Shown: in pieces, positions 10,710-29,410 of the stretch
How the letters are laid out: every line of letters starts with the position of its first letter
Position numbering within the stretch: position 1 is the stretch's first letter
From: Tridacna crocea
Lineage: Eukaryota > Mollusca > Bivalvia > Cardiida > Cardiidae
Reading direction: 5' to 3'
NCBI GenBank assembly: GCA_943736015.1
Contig: OX031059.1
Span: forward strand, 55,687,159 to 55,751,158
Length of the DNA stretch: 64,000 bases
Notes under the pieces: generated by a model
What the model was told of the DNA's origin: nothing
Seen by the model: the letters and a program-made list of their open reading frames with translations, nothing else
Databases searched by the model: none
Position numbers and translations under genes: made by a program

Positions 10710-12059
10710 TACGGCAAGTGGATAATTGGTTTCAATTTCTGGAATGTTTTGGGATGAAAGTTAACTTCGGTACCTCCTCGATCTGATTAAGAAGTGCCAG
10801 ACTTATTCACGTTTGAATCAAAGCAGTAGGTCATCCTACAAGGCCTGCCTATAACTTGATTCTGCGGGCTTACAAATTATCTCCCTTCCAGCGCGAATAT
10901 ACAAAACAATGGTAAATTTTACATTACCAGGATATCATAAATGACTCCCAAAACCTGTGCAGATATCTTCTCGTCAACTTCTGTCATTTTTTACAGTTGA
11001 CACTTTATGACCGCCAGTTTTGCATCACTTCTACGCCTAATGCATTAGTCTTATTTTCGGATTCTTATTTTGTAGGAAGCTGCCATGATGACACGATGTT
11101 CATTACTGTAAAAATATTGCAAAATATGACAGGAAAAACAGGTTTTAATTTTATCAGAATTGCTGAGTGAAATATTTAAAAATATCTTAATGTGGTATAA
11201 TATTTTTATTTGACTGTCTTTTTATCAATTTTCAAACTTTATATAGCATTGAACATTACTATAATACTGCGCATGCGCCCTGAGATTGTTCCTTGACTCA
11301 TTTCCTGGTTGAAATATTTCGCATATTTGAAGGTAAAAATTAATTTACTCTTTCAAATACTTTTTTCTTTGACATAAGTCTGTCCCTTTCACTGCACTAC
11401 AGCCTATATGAACCATTATTTAAAGAAACTGAATCATCCTGCCTGTTGCTGTAAAATTTTGTAACGCATGCCACCGAGTGAGAGCCAGAAAAGAGGGATT
11501 TTGGCCGAAATCATTTGTTTTGGTTGCTTTTAAAACTAATCTTCAAGTCATGTGTCTCATTGGCATACCATGAGTATATGCATATTATAGAGTTAAAATT
11601 TCTATCGAGCTGGGTATAATAGATCTACGATACTATGTATACATTTGAACCTGGTCTGTGCAGCTGACACACCCATTGTGATTTGGATGATGGGATTGGT
11701 AAAATAACAAGGAAATGACTGTCCTTTAGCAAGGTCCAAGAATCAAGGCGATTCAAGCGAAGTTGTCGCCGAAAAATGCTGTACTTCGCCTTTTTTCTAC
11801 CAGCGGGCGAAAAAAACTTCGCCCAAAAATTGCGGACTAAAAGAAATATAATAGACTGCCTCTTCATACGCTCGCGGTACTTAGGCTTATGCGACCAATA
11901 TAAACTACGAAAAACAGAAGGCACTAATTATTATCATGAATTCACTTATCATTTCATTCAGTTTGGTCAAATAAGTCGTCATACAACGGTTTTGAAAGGG
12001 AATTCCAGTCTCTTTCGGCGTCTGGACGTGTGTACTCAAACAACAGCCATCTTTGTTGA
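10710..12059. other. Intergenic DNA between MED23 and the light-chain gene
   Basis: No convincing exon. Includes a local inverted motif around a CGCCC/GGGCG pair near 11765-11825. MED23's 5' UTR may fall here. Confidence 0.4.
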
Positions 12060-12067
12060 TGACGTCA
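12060..12067. promoter_or_regulatory. Consensus CRE (TGACGTCA)
   Basis: A perfect palindromic cAMP-response element flanked by CAGCCATCTT and a CG-containing stretch, in intergenic DNA between the divergently oriented MED23 and light-chain genes. It could serve either promoter or be chance. Confidence 0.3.
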
Positions 12068-12587
12068 TGTATTCGCGGTAAATGAGAAAACTTGCGTATG
12101 GTGGCCTGAATGTATCATATATTTATTTTAAGGCAGTTCATGTCATTTATTTGTTTACAGTTTTGTGCAGCCGAACCGTATATCGGTCAGAATTCGATGG
12201 GACTTGTTTTTTTTTTTTTTTCAGAGGGAAAATGGGGTTTGTAGGCGATAAAGGTACTGAATTAGCATATCTACATTGATTTTTTTTCATTGTTTAGTTA
12301 TCGATAAACAAAAGTTTCTTGGGTTTTCTTTTTTCGTTTGACAGTCTCCCGTAACGGTTTTGCATCCATAAACAACCGTTAGGTGCCGCTAGTGTTTGTT
12401 TATATCGGCCGCGAGCATATGACGTTACAGTATACAATGCAAGTTCTATGTATGAAAGTGATTTAAAAAGGGTGACTGCCTGACCTGTTGAAACTTTACA
12501 ATCGCTTTTCATTCATGATCAATTAACTATTGTTATGTAATCCATTGCCATGTGTGACAGTGAAAATCGATGTCATTCCAGGTGGTC

Positions 12588-12867
12588 GTCGCTATATATA
12601 CACCGTGTAAGTTTGTTACTGATTGTGACATTTCAAAGAAACAAGGCGTGGCTTTACAAATTATGGGCGGTGACTAAATTTCGTTCTTGGTTCCTGATTG
12701 GTTCTCAGTAAATATTGTGTGAAAATTATGTCAGACTGATGGAGATGGCGGCATGGCGATCTTTATATTCAAATGATTAGCATCGTACGACATGTATGCA
12801 TGCATGCGTTGTAAAAACTCGACAAAACCAAGTCAAGGTCACACTTACTGAACCTGTTAGCCAGCAG
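12588..12867 (+). promoter_or_regulatory. Candidate light-chain promoter and noncoding exon 1
   Basis: This stretch holds a TATA-like CTATATATAC near 12590, GC-box-like GGCGTGGC and GGGCGG, and an inverted CCAAT (GATTGG) near 12695. It ends in CAG before gttagttt at 12868, a reasonable splice donor. The light-chain gene needs an upstream 5' UTR exon because its coding exon opens at an acceptor. The link is inference. Confidence 0.22.
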
Positions 12868-13456
12868 GTTAGTTTATTTGTTTGGGACACTGCCAAGATT
12901 TAGACTTGTACACCTGTTACTGTCGTGAGGCAACTAAATTTGTCAATCTTATCAAAGGAAAATGTTGGCGTTTTTTAGTATTGTCGCTGCAAACGTGTAC
13001 GATTATGTGTTGGTTAAAGTATTGGGTAACATTGATCGACAAAACTTTGGGAGTCTTAAATTGACAACTAGTAACGTTTTTCTTGTCGTTAACTGATGAA
13101 TACGACGAAACCAAGACCAATCTAGCATAACAACAACCAAAAAAGAAGATAATGCTGTGTTGGAAAATAAAATAATTAATCATCCTTTGTCTTTCCTAAG
13201 AATAAAAAGACTGACAGAATTATAGAATGGTAGAAAATCAACTTGGTGAACCGTATTGAAAGATAAGAGTCCTACGGTATTTGAAATAATAAAAAAATAA
13301 ACTTTAGCGATTTTTTTTTTTTCCAAAGAAATTGATGTTTCGGGCACTTACTGTAACAGCCTTAGTCAGTTTAAATGAGTACCTGCAGCATGTTTTTAAG
13401 AAAAATAAAGCAAGTTATCTTAAAAATATCTCAAGATACACATTGATTTCCTTTTC
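12868..13456. other. No gene recognised
   Basis: AT-rich; short frames only. If the promoter guess is right, this is light-chain intron 1. Confidence 0.4.
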
Positions 13457-13628
13457 CCATTAACACAGAGTCACAATTTTCAAGAATTAGAGAAAGAGGG
13501 TCTTTGAAAATATTGTGGAAAAATAAGAAAATGATAGTAATCAACATTTTCTTCTTTTCTTACAATGTTTTCTATGGAAGACAAATCGCGTTCAATTTGA
13601 GCCAGGCTAAAATTTTGTTGTCCGACGA
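13457..13628 (+). repeat. TTAA hairpin MITE, strongly diverged
   Basis: ATTGTGGAAAAATAAGAAAA ... TTTTCTTCTTTTCTTAC keeps the hairpin outline. Both ends decayed. Confidence 0.6.
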
Positions 13629-13639
13629 AGAATTTAGGT

Positions 13640-14935
13640 TAGCGAAAAAACTTCTCCCTTACTCCACAAAACTTCTACCTAAATTCTCAGGAGGGAGGAG
13701 TCACTTCTCCCTAAATTTCTGGGCTAGCTTGATCCCTGTTTTAGCCTATTGTCCAGCGAGAATGTCATTATTCCTGACTGACACTGAAAGTTTTTCAGTG
13801 TAAATTAAATAAAAAAAACGTGTTCGGTGCATGACTCCAGGGCTCGAATATAATTTTTTAAGTCGCACGTTTGTCAAAACGTTCGACTTTTTGCGATGAG
13901 CTCGAGGAGCTCAGGGTGGGTTGGGGGTGTCTATAGTGGGTTGAAGAATCATGCAAAAAACTGGATCAAAAACGTCGTATATACTTCATAAACTAGGTGC
14001 AGTTACTCTGCTTTTAACCCAATCGCTGTAGAACTACTTTTTCTTTGGTATGTCTGGAATTTGTTCTTTATGATGGGACTGGACCCGGTAACTCATATAA
14101 CTCATATACCTACGCTAGAAAAAGGAGAACGTGACTCAAATTTTAAATTAAAAAAAATGCGGTTATTTTGTATATCATGTGAAAATTTAACATCTATCTT
14201 TGTTTAGACAGGTAAATAAAACACAATTCAGCTAAGATATCCCCCCATCAGTGCTTAATGTGAGTTTAAAAGGGATCGCGGATTAATATGGCTTATCGAG
14301 AGCACCTTACTGTAAATATTCATGTATTATCGAGACCGATAGAGCTTTGCTAATAAGTGGAATTTCGGACTCGAGTGATGTCATTTGAAATCAACTCTTT
14401 TAAACCATGCAAACCATGAATTCAGGGTTAAATATCGTAAAACTCGCTCTAGATTTGAAAATTTGTTTCGTTCCGGAGCTTTGACCTAGTTTGTAACGTA
14501 CATGAAACACCCCAAACCACTCGAAAAATACCCCAAAACAGAGCACTCAAAAACTATTCCATTACACATCAAAAAACTTTTGTAACATATAAAACTGCAT
14601 TCGAAACGCTTACATACACGATTTTATGGAAATTAGACATGAACTTTTGCTATCAATTCTAGTATTTTAGGTCTTTGATCAGCTTAAGTTTGAAGTACAA
14701 AATTGTACTTTGATTAAGAAAATGCAAATGGCGGACGGGATAGAAAACAAACGCACATGGCGATTAACACCAGTAAAGTTAAAATGTTGATTACTGCTTT
14801 TGTTCGGACCCCAAAAGAGTGGCGACAAGGATATTTCATCCCCACTGTATACAGTAAATACAACATGAAATATGAAACGCAAGGTAAAATACAGCAATTA
14901 CGACCGTATATTGACAGTTGCGCTGTTTAGGGGTT
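13640..14935. other. No gene recognised
   Basis: Contains a local inverted pair (GAATTTAGGT / ACCTAAATTC, about 13628-13685) and otherwise nothing I can name. Confidence 0.5.
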
Positions 14936-14938
14936 TAC

Positions 14939-15083
14939 AGTCAAAACGTACTCAAACCGAAACGTACCCAAGTCAAAACGTACCCGAGTGGAGTCTAAAC
15001 GTACCCGAATGGAGTCAAACTTACCCAAATGAAGTCTAGACCTACCCAAGTGGAGTCAAAACGTACCCAATGTGTAGTCAAAA
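14939..15083 (+). repeat. Minisatellite, about seven 20-bp units
   Basis: Degenerate tandem repeat of GTCAAAACGTACCCAAGTGG-like units. No coding sense apparent. Confidence 0.9.
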
Positions 15084-15525
15084 TGAACACATGATTTTTA
15101 TAGTATTTCTAACTTCAATTTGTGTAAAGATTAATAGAAATTATGTATTCGTCATCATGACCATTTATAACTCTTGCTTTATTTTGAATTTGCCTTACAT
15201 GATTAAAACCAATGATGAAACTTAGTTAACAATTAATATAGCGAAGTCAATCAAATGCTTAGTGATAAAATACGTTTTTCTTTCTATTTTTTTTTTAAGG
15301 AAGATAAAGTTACTATTAATAAAAAAAAAAGCATATTGGATACTTGAAAAATATTTATCCATCATTATAAAAATATGTTTTATATATGAAAAAAAAAAAC
15401 CCATAAGCATCAGCACATTTAAAGAAATGATATAACAGAGAAATGTGATACATTAATTACATTGTTTGGATAGCAAAGATACAATTTCAACACTCAAAAA
15501 GAGTGTAACAAATTTAATGTGGTGA

Positions 15526-15745
15526 TTAACCTATTACCACACAATCCCTACTTTCGACTACCCTGAGAAAGAAGCCTTTAGAACACATTGTTGGAAAAGG
15601 AAAAAAATGCATTTTCTCCTTTTCCCACAATTTTTTCTAACCTTCACAAAACAAATTTCAAATTTTCTGTCACTTTTATTTTGTCGTCTGCAAATGCTTT
15701 CAATTTGGACAAGCCTAAAATTGGGCTGGTCTGGTAATGAGTTAA
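15526..15745 (+). repeat. TTAA hairpin MITE type A, shortened hairpin
   Basis: TTAA ends intact. The palindrome centre is lost (AAAAAAATGCATTTTCTCC), leaving a smaller palindrome around ATGCAT. Confidence 0.92.
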
Positions 15746-15870
15746 ACTAATTATTCACAATGGTCTTTAACCTGTTGTAGATTGCATGGTTATTAATTAC
15801 TTTGCAAATATTTTTTATAATTTGAGAGTCAGTTTGGTTGAGATGAAAAACCTTAGGACTGTTTTTTCAG

Positions 15871-17226
15871 CTAACCTGAGCACAACATGCTCAAGGGAAG
15901 CTTTTAGGATCACCTGGTGTCTGTCATCTGTCATGCGTCATCAACAATTCTTTAAACATCAACTTCTCCAAAACCGCTGGGCCAATATGGACCAAACTTG
16001 GCTGGAATGTTCCTTGGGAGGTCCTCTTTGAAAATTGTTCACAGAATTTGATTACGTCAAAAGTTTTGGTTGCAATGGCAACCAAACAGTTTTCTAAGAA
16101 ATTCTTTAAAGATCTTCTTCTCTGAAACAGCTGGCCAGATTTTAAAATAATTTCACAGAGATGTTTCTTAACGTAGTGGATCCGTAATAGAAAACAGCTA
16201 TTTCCACTATAATATTAACCTAGAAAATTTGCTAAGATTAAAAATGAGCACTATTGTACTACTTTCACCGAGCCACTTTTTCTTTTTTGTCCTTCCTTGA
16301 ATTATCATTTATAAATCTATAACTACTATAATTTCATTACAAATGGATATGATAATTACCTCCCTTTTCTGGAAACTAACAAAATTATCAACAAATAATT
16401 TCAAGACGGACCTCGAAGGAATTTCTGTTCGGTTAAAAATGTGCAATAGTATCATATCTGTACAAAATATGTCTTATCAACTGTCCAGAAATTTTATGCC
16501 ATGCTGCACTACGCCTAATATTACGGGACCACTACCTTAAGTGACCCTTTCCAAAACTTTTTCGTGAAATTTTGATCAGTCAAGAAACATGACTCTGGTG
16601 AATGGGGGCTATTTGCACTATACAGGAATGAAGAAATTATAAAAAATTCTTCTTCTCAGAAACCGCTGGTCAGATTTTGAAATAATTTCTCGGGGATGTT
16701 CTATGGGTGACCCTTTTCAAAAATTGTTTGCGAAATTTCAATCTGTCAAGAAACATGGCTCTGGTGAATGGGGGCTACTTGTACTTATATGGACATGCAG
16801 AAATTCTTGAAAATTTTTACTTCTCTGAAACGGCTGATCAGATATTGAAAAAAGTTCACAGAGATGTTCCTTGGGTGACCCTTTTAAAAACCTGTTTGCG
16901 AAATTTTGATTTGCCAAGAAATATGGCTCAGGTGAATTGGGGCTACTTGCACTATATGGAAATGAAGAATTTCTTGAAAATTCACCTTCTCCAAAACCCA
17001 TGATCAGATTTTAAAATAATTTCAAAGCAATGTTCCTTGGGTGACCATTTTCAAAAATGTTTGCGAACTTCTGATCCATCAAGAAACATGGCTCTGGTAA
17101 ATGGGGTCCACTTGCACTATTCGGACATGAAGAAATTCTTGAAAATTCTTCTTCACTGAAATGGTTGGTCAGATTTTGAAATGATTTCACAGAGATGTCC
17201 CTTATGTGTCCCTTTTCAAAAATTGT
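15871..17226 (-). mobile_element. Terminal-hairpin element with tandem units, interrupted
   Basis: Reverse-oriented. The end motif AGCTAACCTGAGCACAACAT is at the left, with a GTCTGTCATCTGTCATGCGT spacer and GGTTGCAATGGCAACC. Units of roughly 170 bp repeat ATGGCTCTGGTGAATGGGG. Interrupted at 16168-16540 and truncated at 17226 without the opposite hairpin. Same core family as 37646-39091. Confidence 0.75.
16168..16540. mobile_element. TTAA-flanked insertion with CGTAGTGG-type TIRs
   Basis: Cuts a tandem unit of the host array. Flanked by TTAA on both sides. TIRs read GTAGTGGATCCGTAATA and TATTACGGGACCACTAC. About 365 bp, no coding. Sequence unrelated to the hairpin MITE but same target. Confidence 0.75.
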
Positions 17227-17229
17227 CAA

Positions 17230-17989
17230 GTGCTAGCATCGGTATGCAGTGGCACTGTTTCAGTAAGTTCCAAGTAATAGAGGTGACCAATGACATACAT
17301 TTAATATTGTTTTGGGTATGTTATGTCTGGCTATATGCCATCATGGATATATTAAAGAAAAAGAAAAATGAAAAGATCTAACTTGGTGGGAAGCTGCCTA
17401 TTACAAGTAACTGCATTTGCTCAACTAAATTGCAGACTAGGCAAAATCGAAGAATTGCTGAAAACTTATCAAATTTGACTTACAGTAAACCATTAAATTT
17501 GAGTCTAATTGGAAGAAAACCTTGAGTAATAAAAAATGAGTTTTTCTTTCTTTCAGCTCTGTTTTCCAAAGCTGTTTGAATTAGGTAAAAGCAAGATTGC
17601 CCTGTAAAAGGGTGATGACCATCTATCAGTCCCAAAATATCAAGGTTTCACCATTAGTGCGACTTTCAGGACCTTCAGTCCTTTGATTATTAACTTGCAT
17701 TGGGTTATTTTGGGTAGTGAGTCCATTCTTTCCAACTTGGTTGTTATTGTTATTTGTGCATGATATTATCTTTTCAGGATAGAATGACAAGTATTTCTGC
17801 TGTATAATCAGAAATTGAATTTGTTTACTGTTTTTTCTGAATGAAAAAACGCGAAATTGTGATAGTGGCTAAGAGTTTGGATGAATTCATTTATCTCGAA
17901 CTCGGATAATGAACGAAAACTCAGATGCTTCAATGGCAACATATTAATTTATTAACAGCAGTCAAAGGGTTTTCTTAGTGTGAAATGAT
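17230..17989. other. No gene recognised
   Basis: AT-rich, upstream of the light-chain coding exons. Nothing supported. Confidence 0.5.
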
Positions 17990-18216
17990 TAACCCTTTCC
18001 CAGACAATCCCTGGTTCTTACGCATCTGGAATAGTAGCCTTTTGAAAACATTGTGGTAAAAGGAGAAAATGCTGGTAACCAGCATTTTCTCCTTTTCCCA
18101 TAATGTTTTCTACCCTATCATAGACAGAAATCATCTTTTCAGGAAGAATTGAATTGTCCTCTGCAAATCCTTTCAATTTGGTCTAGTCCAAAAGTTTGTT
18201 GTTTGGGAAAGGCTAA
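17990..18216 (+). repeat. TTAA hairpin MITE type B
   Basis: Type B arms: CCCTTTCCCAGACAATCCC and TTGGTCTAGTCCAAAAG. Same central hairpin as type A. Confidence 0.93.
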
Positions 18217-18283
18217 ATGTTTATCCAGAACAAAAAGAAATGCCTTATTTGTATTTATACATGTATGTAAAATTAAGAACATT

Positions 18284-18815
18284 TAAAGGTGGCCCTTCAG
18301 ATTTTGGGACAAAATTTTACAAAAAATACAAAAAAATCATCCTTGTACTCCCAAAGCCTTATAGTTTTCATTCAATAAACCCCAGTAGTCGAAAACCTCC
18401 TGACAACTAGATAAATTAGAGATTTACTACAGCCCAGGTCGACACTGAAGGGAAACACGGTCTATTTTTACATGAGCAACTCGCTCATTTACATACCGGA
18501 AATATACAGACGAAGCTTCAAACATAGCATCCGAAGTTCTAGACATTGTAGAAAATAATTAAATGTTTGTTATGTTTAATTTAATAGTCATAAGTCACGT
18601 GCAAGTCACTTAACATTGTTGATTTTGGCGGGAAATCTAAAAATAGCTTAAGAGGCTACGTAGCCTTTTGAGGGAATACCACAAAAAAATTTTTCTTTTC
18701 GTAATTTTATGATTCTTAATTACTGATGATTTGTATTGTTTTTTCATATACATTTCAGTGACATATATATTTTTTAATTTGGTATGATGTGAAAATTCTA
18801 AATACCCACCTTTAA
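18284..18815 (+). repeat. Dispersed element with TTAAAGGTGG termini
   Basis: Opens TTTAAAGGTGGCCCTTCAG and closes CCCACCTTTAAG. The interior has GAGCAACTCGCTCATTTACA and CAGCCCAGGTCGAC. An inverted relative lies at 30760-31112. Confidence 0.7.
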
Positions 18816-19019
18816 GTTATTAACCTAGAATAGTTTGAACTTGTATTTTTTTCAAGTGAGTAAAATTTTTAGCTCGCATTTTCCAACTCTGACTTATATT
18901 TTACGCATAAATACATGGGATTTCAGACCCTGGACTCATATGAGACAATCATTACCTATGATTCAAGGGGTAGTTCGTTTTTGTTTTTCCCATGACCTAA
19001 TATATCATTATTATTACAG

Positions 19020-25263
<6,244 letters not shown>

Positions 25264-25589
25264 ATTGGATAGATGAATGATTGAAAAACTTACCATGACA
25301 GGGGCCAAAGTTGATATAAAATCATGGACAGAGGGAACATGGAGAGGAAAATGGTCATTTCAGCATTTCTTTGAGACATTGTATATGCACTGTAATTGAG
25401 ATTGTGATACTGTTAACGATCCCGTTATTGTTTCTTTATTCTCTTCTAGACAGATTTGTTCTACAGCTGTAAATCTAAACACTTTTTTTCAATAGTTAAG
25501 TTGAAAACTTTGGTATTGGTGATGTAAATTTTTTTAAAGTTTTGGCCTTGTTGGAGTTATATAAAACATACAATTGAAGTTGGTCTTAT

Positions 25590-25676
25590 TAAACCCTTTA
25601 CCACACAATCCTTACTGTTAACAACCCTTAGGAAGAAAGCCTTTGAAAACATCGTAGGAAAAGGAGAAAATACTAG
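25590..25676 (+). repeat. TTAA hairpin MITE, left half (light-chain 3' UTR/flank)
   Basis: Left arm to the hairpin midpoint, abutting the next element's TTAA. Confidence 0.85.
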
Positions 25677-25905
25677 TTAACTCCTCACCAAACAACAAAA
25701 TTTTGGACTAGTCCAAATTGAAAGCACTTGTAGACAACAAAATATGTATTAATTACAATATAAGATTTGATTTGGTATGCTTAGAAAAAATTGTGGGAAA
25801 AGGAGAAAATGCTGGTTTCCAGCATTTTCTCCTTTTCTTACAATGTTTTCAAAAGGCATCTTTTTCAGGGTTGTTAAAAGTCGATATTCTGTGTTAAAGA
25901 GTTAA
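25677..25905 (-). repeat. TTAA hairpin MITE type A (light-chain 3' UTR/flank)
   Basis: Full length with palindrome centre GCTGGTTTCCAGC. Would give a stable hairpin if transcribed with the gene. Confidence 0.93.
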
Positions 25906-26360
25906 ACAACTGAAGAACAAACAAGTTTAGCTACAAATTTGCTTGAACATTCCCAATCATTTTCTGTTTTCCAAGAATTTTTATAATACATCTGAGCTTT
26001 ATTTACAGTCATATTAGTTTACAAATGTTTCTTGCTTTGTCTGCTGTCTGATTTATGTCAAGATTGTTTCTTGTTATTTTTTAAGGTTTTTGTTATCTTT
26101 GTGAAGCAACTGCTTTAGTTCTGTAATCTCTCCCTATTATTCTTTTAGAAACAAATATAATTGTACATAGATGTTTGTCATTTTCATAACTACAACAACC
26201 TTCAAAACTAATTTTCATAGACCTTAAAGCTTTCTTTTTAACCCTTATCATTCTAAAAAAACGTGAAACGAAACTTTCAAATTGATAGTAAAAATTCAAA
26301 TTTTGCTCTGTCAACGGTAATTTTGGGGAAAAGATATGTTCTTATTGGACATTATATATC

Positions 26361-26410
26361 CAAGATCAGAATGCACATTCTGTGCATTCTGATCTTACTC
26401 TGCACTGTCT
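26361..26410. repeat. Short hairpin repeat G
   Basis: AAGATCAGAATGCACATTCT and its mirror TGTGCATTCTGATCTT. Confidence 0.65.
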
Positions 26411-26419
26411 GCAAAAGGC

Positions 26420-27239
26420 CAGTGAGTTGTGCTTAGCAGGCAAAGGATTAATTAGACTGAACTCTGAGTGCCAATTAAGAGAACTTGACACATTCATAAA
26501 AAAAGAAAACAAAAATACACAGTTTCAAAGCTGTGTTAATGAGAATACTTCATGAACTATTTGACAGTGTACATCCAAGATGTATTTGGCTATAAGAAAA
26601 AGTTCCACAAGTTTGTGCTCTATACAGAAAGTACATGTATTAATTTGGCCTGGAAAAAGTTAATTATGCTCTGACAATTGTGGATAGCTAGATGTTTGAA
26701 CTGCTTCATTCTTGCCTGATTACACATAAGTGAGGATGTTGATTCAGTCTAAAGAGTCTTTATAAATCCTCACAATTAAAAATAGGCATATCTTTATTGG
26801 AATAGCCGATGAAACATTATGTTTTTTCTTTGTACATTTCTTAAATTGTATTCAAATCATTCCATTACATATACTCTGTGATCACAAGGTGAGAATTTTT
26901 ATATTAACATTGCTTTATCTCTTTGAATTACTCTTGAAGTGTGGAATAACTCACTCTTTTATTGCATAGCCTTGCCTTTGTGTGCATGGAAGAGAGGATA
27001 GGATTAATGTAAACATTGATATTTTCCATTTGTTAATCACTTAAGATTGCTTTAGTTCTTTTACTATGCAAAGCATGGCAATCGCACTAGCTGTGCTACT
27101 ACAGTCAGACTGAAACCGTCTATTGAATTTAATCAACATTTCAATTCTAAGAAACTAAGTTTTATGGATTCCTTTTAGAATAAGATGATGTTTAATTGAT
27201 TTGGACCAGCATTCGCAAGCCATTCTTATTGACATTCTG
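26420..27239. other. No feature recognised
   Basis: Light-chain 3' flank, AT-rich. An ATTAAA hexamer is near 26775. Confidence 0.5.
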
Positions 27240-27345
27240 AGTTATATTCCAAAAAACCCTAAATTTCAAAGTAAAAGAATTTCTGATTGGCTTTACATAA
27301 TGCTGTAACCAATCAGAAACTGTGTTTCTTTGTAATCTCTGAGTC
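27240..27345. repeat. Inverted CCAAT-type hairpin, diverged repeat D relative
   Basis: GAATTTCTGATTGGC and ACCAATCAGAAACTG form an inverted pair like the centres at 35490 and 45870. Confidence 0.45.
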
Positions 27346-27858
27346 CAAGCAAGAGGTAAATACAGGCCATGCTTTGAAAGAAAGGAGTACTGAATCTGAT
27401 AGTAGAGCATTAGCAATTGTAACATGAAAATTGGTCTGTAAAAAAGGTTAATTTTGGAAACCAGCAGGTTTTGACCTTGTTTCAGTGTCAAGAACAGCGC
27501 CAATTTTAGTGAACAGAGAAATCTTAGTGATACTATTAACTGCATCATAATTTTGACAGGTTCTTAAGCTTATTCTACACCATGAATCTGTATGTGAATT
27601 TGTGAACTATGCTCTGGCTAAAGGTTGTTTAGTACATCTACACAATACATTATACAAAGCAAATTGTCATTATGGTAATAGATATATAAAATCTATTTTG
27701 TCAGGCAACATACTCTATCATGAGGTTGACAGATACAAAAATGTTTTAATCCAGGGTAAGCCTGCATGGACTGCAATGGCTTGCGTGAGTTGATATATTT
27801 TGTCGATGCACTAAGCTTCACATTTACAGAGCATGTACTGTATATGGCAAGCAACACA

Positions 27859-28084
27859 CGAAAAGGGGCATTCGGACATTTGCGTAAAGTGTCATTTTGG
27901 ATCAGCCTGCGCAGGCTAATCCAAAATGACACTTTCAGTTTTTATGCAATTTTCTGTTTTTTGCAAGTGTGCTGTTGCACAAAATCAAATGCAATCGTAA
28001 AGTGCCGTCTTGGATTAGCTTGCGCGGACTGCACAAGCCGATCCGAGACAACACTTTACGCAAATGTCCGAATGCTCCTTTTCC
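27859..28084. repeat. TIR element with nested palindromes
   Basis: Termini GGGGCATTCGGACATTTGCG and CGCAAATGTCCGAATGCTCC. Inside are two further hairpins around GCGCAGGC and GCGCGGAC. Non-coding. Confidence 0.8.
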
Positions 28085-28438
28085 CATGTTGCAAGCCATA
28101 TGTTATGACTGTGTGTGGGGTAATGGTATGTAAATAATATGTGCTGTAGTCTTGTTCATGCATCGCTACTTTATGTAGATGATGAAATAGTTATGATTGT
28201 TATTGGATTTAGTAGGGACCAGTTTAGTATAATACATTCCTATCAGCATTGTGACATTCCTGTTAATGACAGAGGTACAAAAAGGATGATTCTTTTTTTT
28301 TTTGTAAATTCAGAATTGAATATTAGCTTTGTTTTCAACTTAACACTATAGTATGGGTACTCATCACCATTGCCTGGACAAGGCAGCTCTGATAAAGTAT
28401 GCACCCCTTAGGATTTTTGCATTTGCACAAATTGTGTT

Positions 28439-28665
28439 TTAAGTCTTTACCACATGACAAAATTTTAGACTGGTTCAAATTGAAAACATTTGCAGATGAC
28501 AAAATAATGGTGACTGAAAAATTGAAATTTGTTCTGGGAAGGGTAGAAAACACTGGGAAAAGGAGAAATTGCTGGTTACCAGCATTTTCTCCTTTTCCCA
28601 CAGTGTTTTCAAAAGGCTTCTTTCTCAGGGGCGTCAAAAGTAGGGATTGTGTGGTAATGGGTTAA
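28439..28665 (-). repeat. TTAA hairpin MITE type A
   Basis: Full length; left hairpin arm lacks two bases. Confidence 0.93.
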
Positions 28666-28669
28666 GGGT

Positions 28670-29250
28670 GTACCGTATTGCTTCTGTTCTTTATCTCACT
28701 GGTTAATTCAGATTCTTGAAACAATCATGTATGTCTTTGTTACATGATTCTTTCAAATTGTTATCAGATTCATTTGTTATCTGAAGCCAGTGTGAGAATA
28801 CAAAAAGTCATACAAGAAACAGGGGATGCAAACCTGAAAGCATTGTTTAAGCTGGTTAGAATAGTCAAGTTTTCAAAGTGAATTATAGTCCTGGAGAAAT
28901 TTAACTTGATAGAATACAAATATGTTTATTTTTATAGATGACTTTTAAACCATTGTGAAAAAAGAGCAATGACTTGCTACAATCAGTTGACCCCAATCCC
29001 TTGATGTTTCCATATACTAGTAGTTGAGAAAAATATTTTTCTACCATTTTGACAAATGTATATACGTTACTTATGTGGCAATTGCATACCTTTTTAGAAC
29101 ATAAAAACTACTTTTTATTGTCACTAATAAAGCAATTGTTGTACATTTATCTGAAGTTGGTACGTGTAGTTAGTTCACATTTTCTGTACGTGTATATGTC
29201 CGGAGACAAACATTACTCTTGCCTTGCAACATCGTGAAGTGTGAGTAAAA
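28670..29250. other. No feature recognised
   Basis: AT-rich. AATAAA at 29126-29131 could end a long light-chain transcript. Confidence 0.4.
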
Positions 29251-29253
29251 CTG

Positions 29254-29410
29254 TTATCCCTTTACCACACATGTTGTAATGACCTTGTGTAAGGAAGCTC
29301 TGGAAAATATTGTGGCAAAAGGAGAAAATGCTGGTAACCAGCTGGTAACCAGCATTTTCTCATTTTCCTACAATGCTTTCTCTCGCCTGTAAATGCAGTC
29401 AGTTTGGACA
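29254..29410 (+). repeat. TTAA hairpin MITE with duplicated centre
   Basis: The hairpin centre reads GCTGGTAACCAGC twice in tandem, overlapping. Right arm truncated. Confidence 0.85.

Noticed and set aside
10527-10757. A 76-residue coding exon (MFKYKFCALF...).
   Set aside because: It lies in a duplicated non-coding repeat. The sister copy has stops and no splice sites fit.
11776-12081. A 101-residue plus-strand frame.
   Set aside because: No homology, no codon pattern, and it overlaps an inverted repeat and a CRE.
27192-28137. Frames of 118 and 123 residues.
   Set aside because: They cross the CCAAT hairpin and the TIR element at 27859; no splice support.
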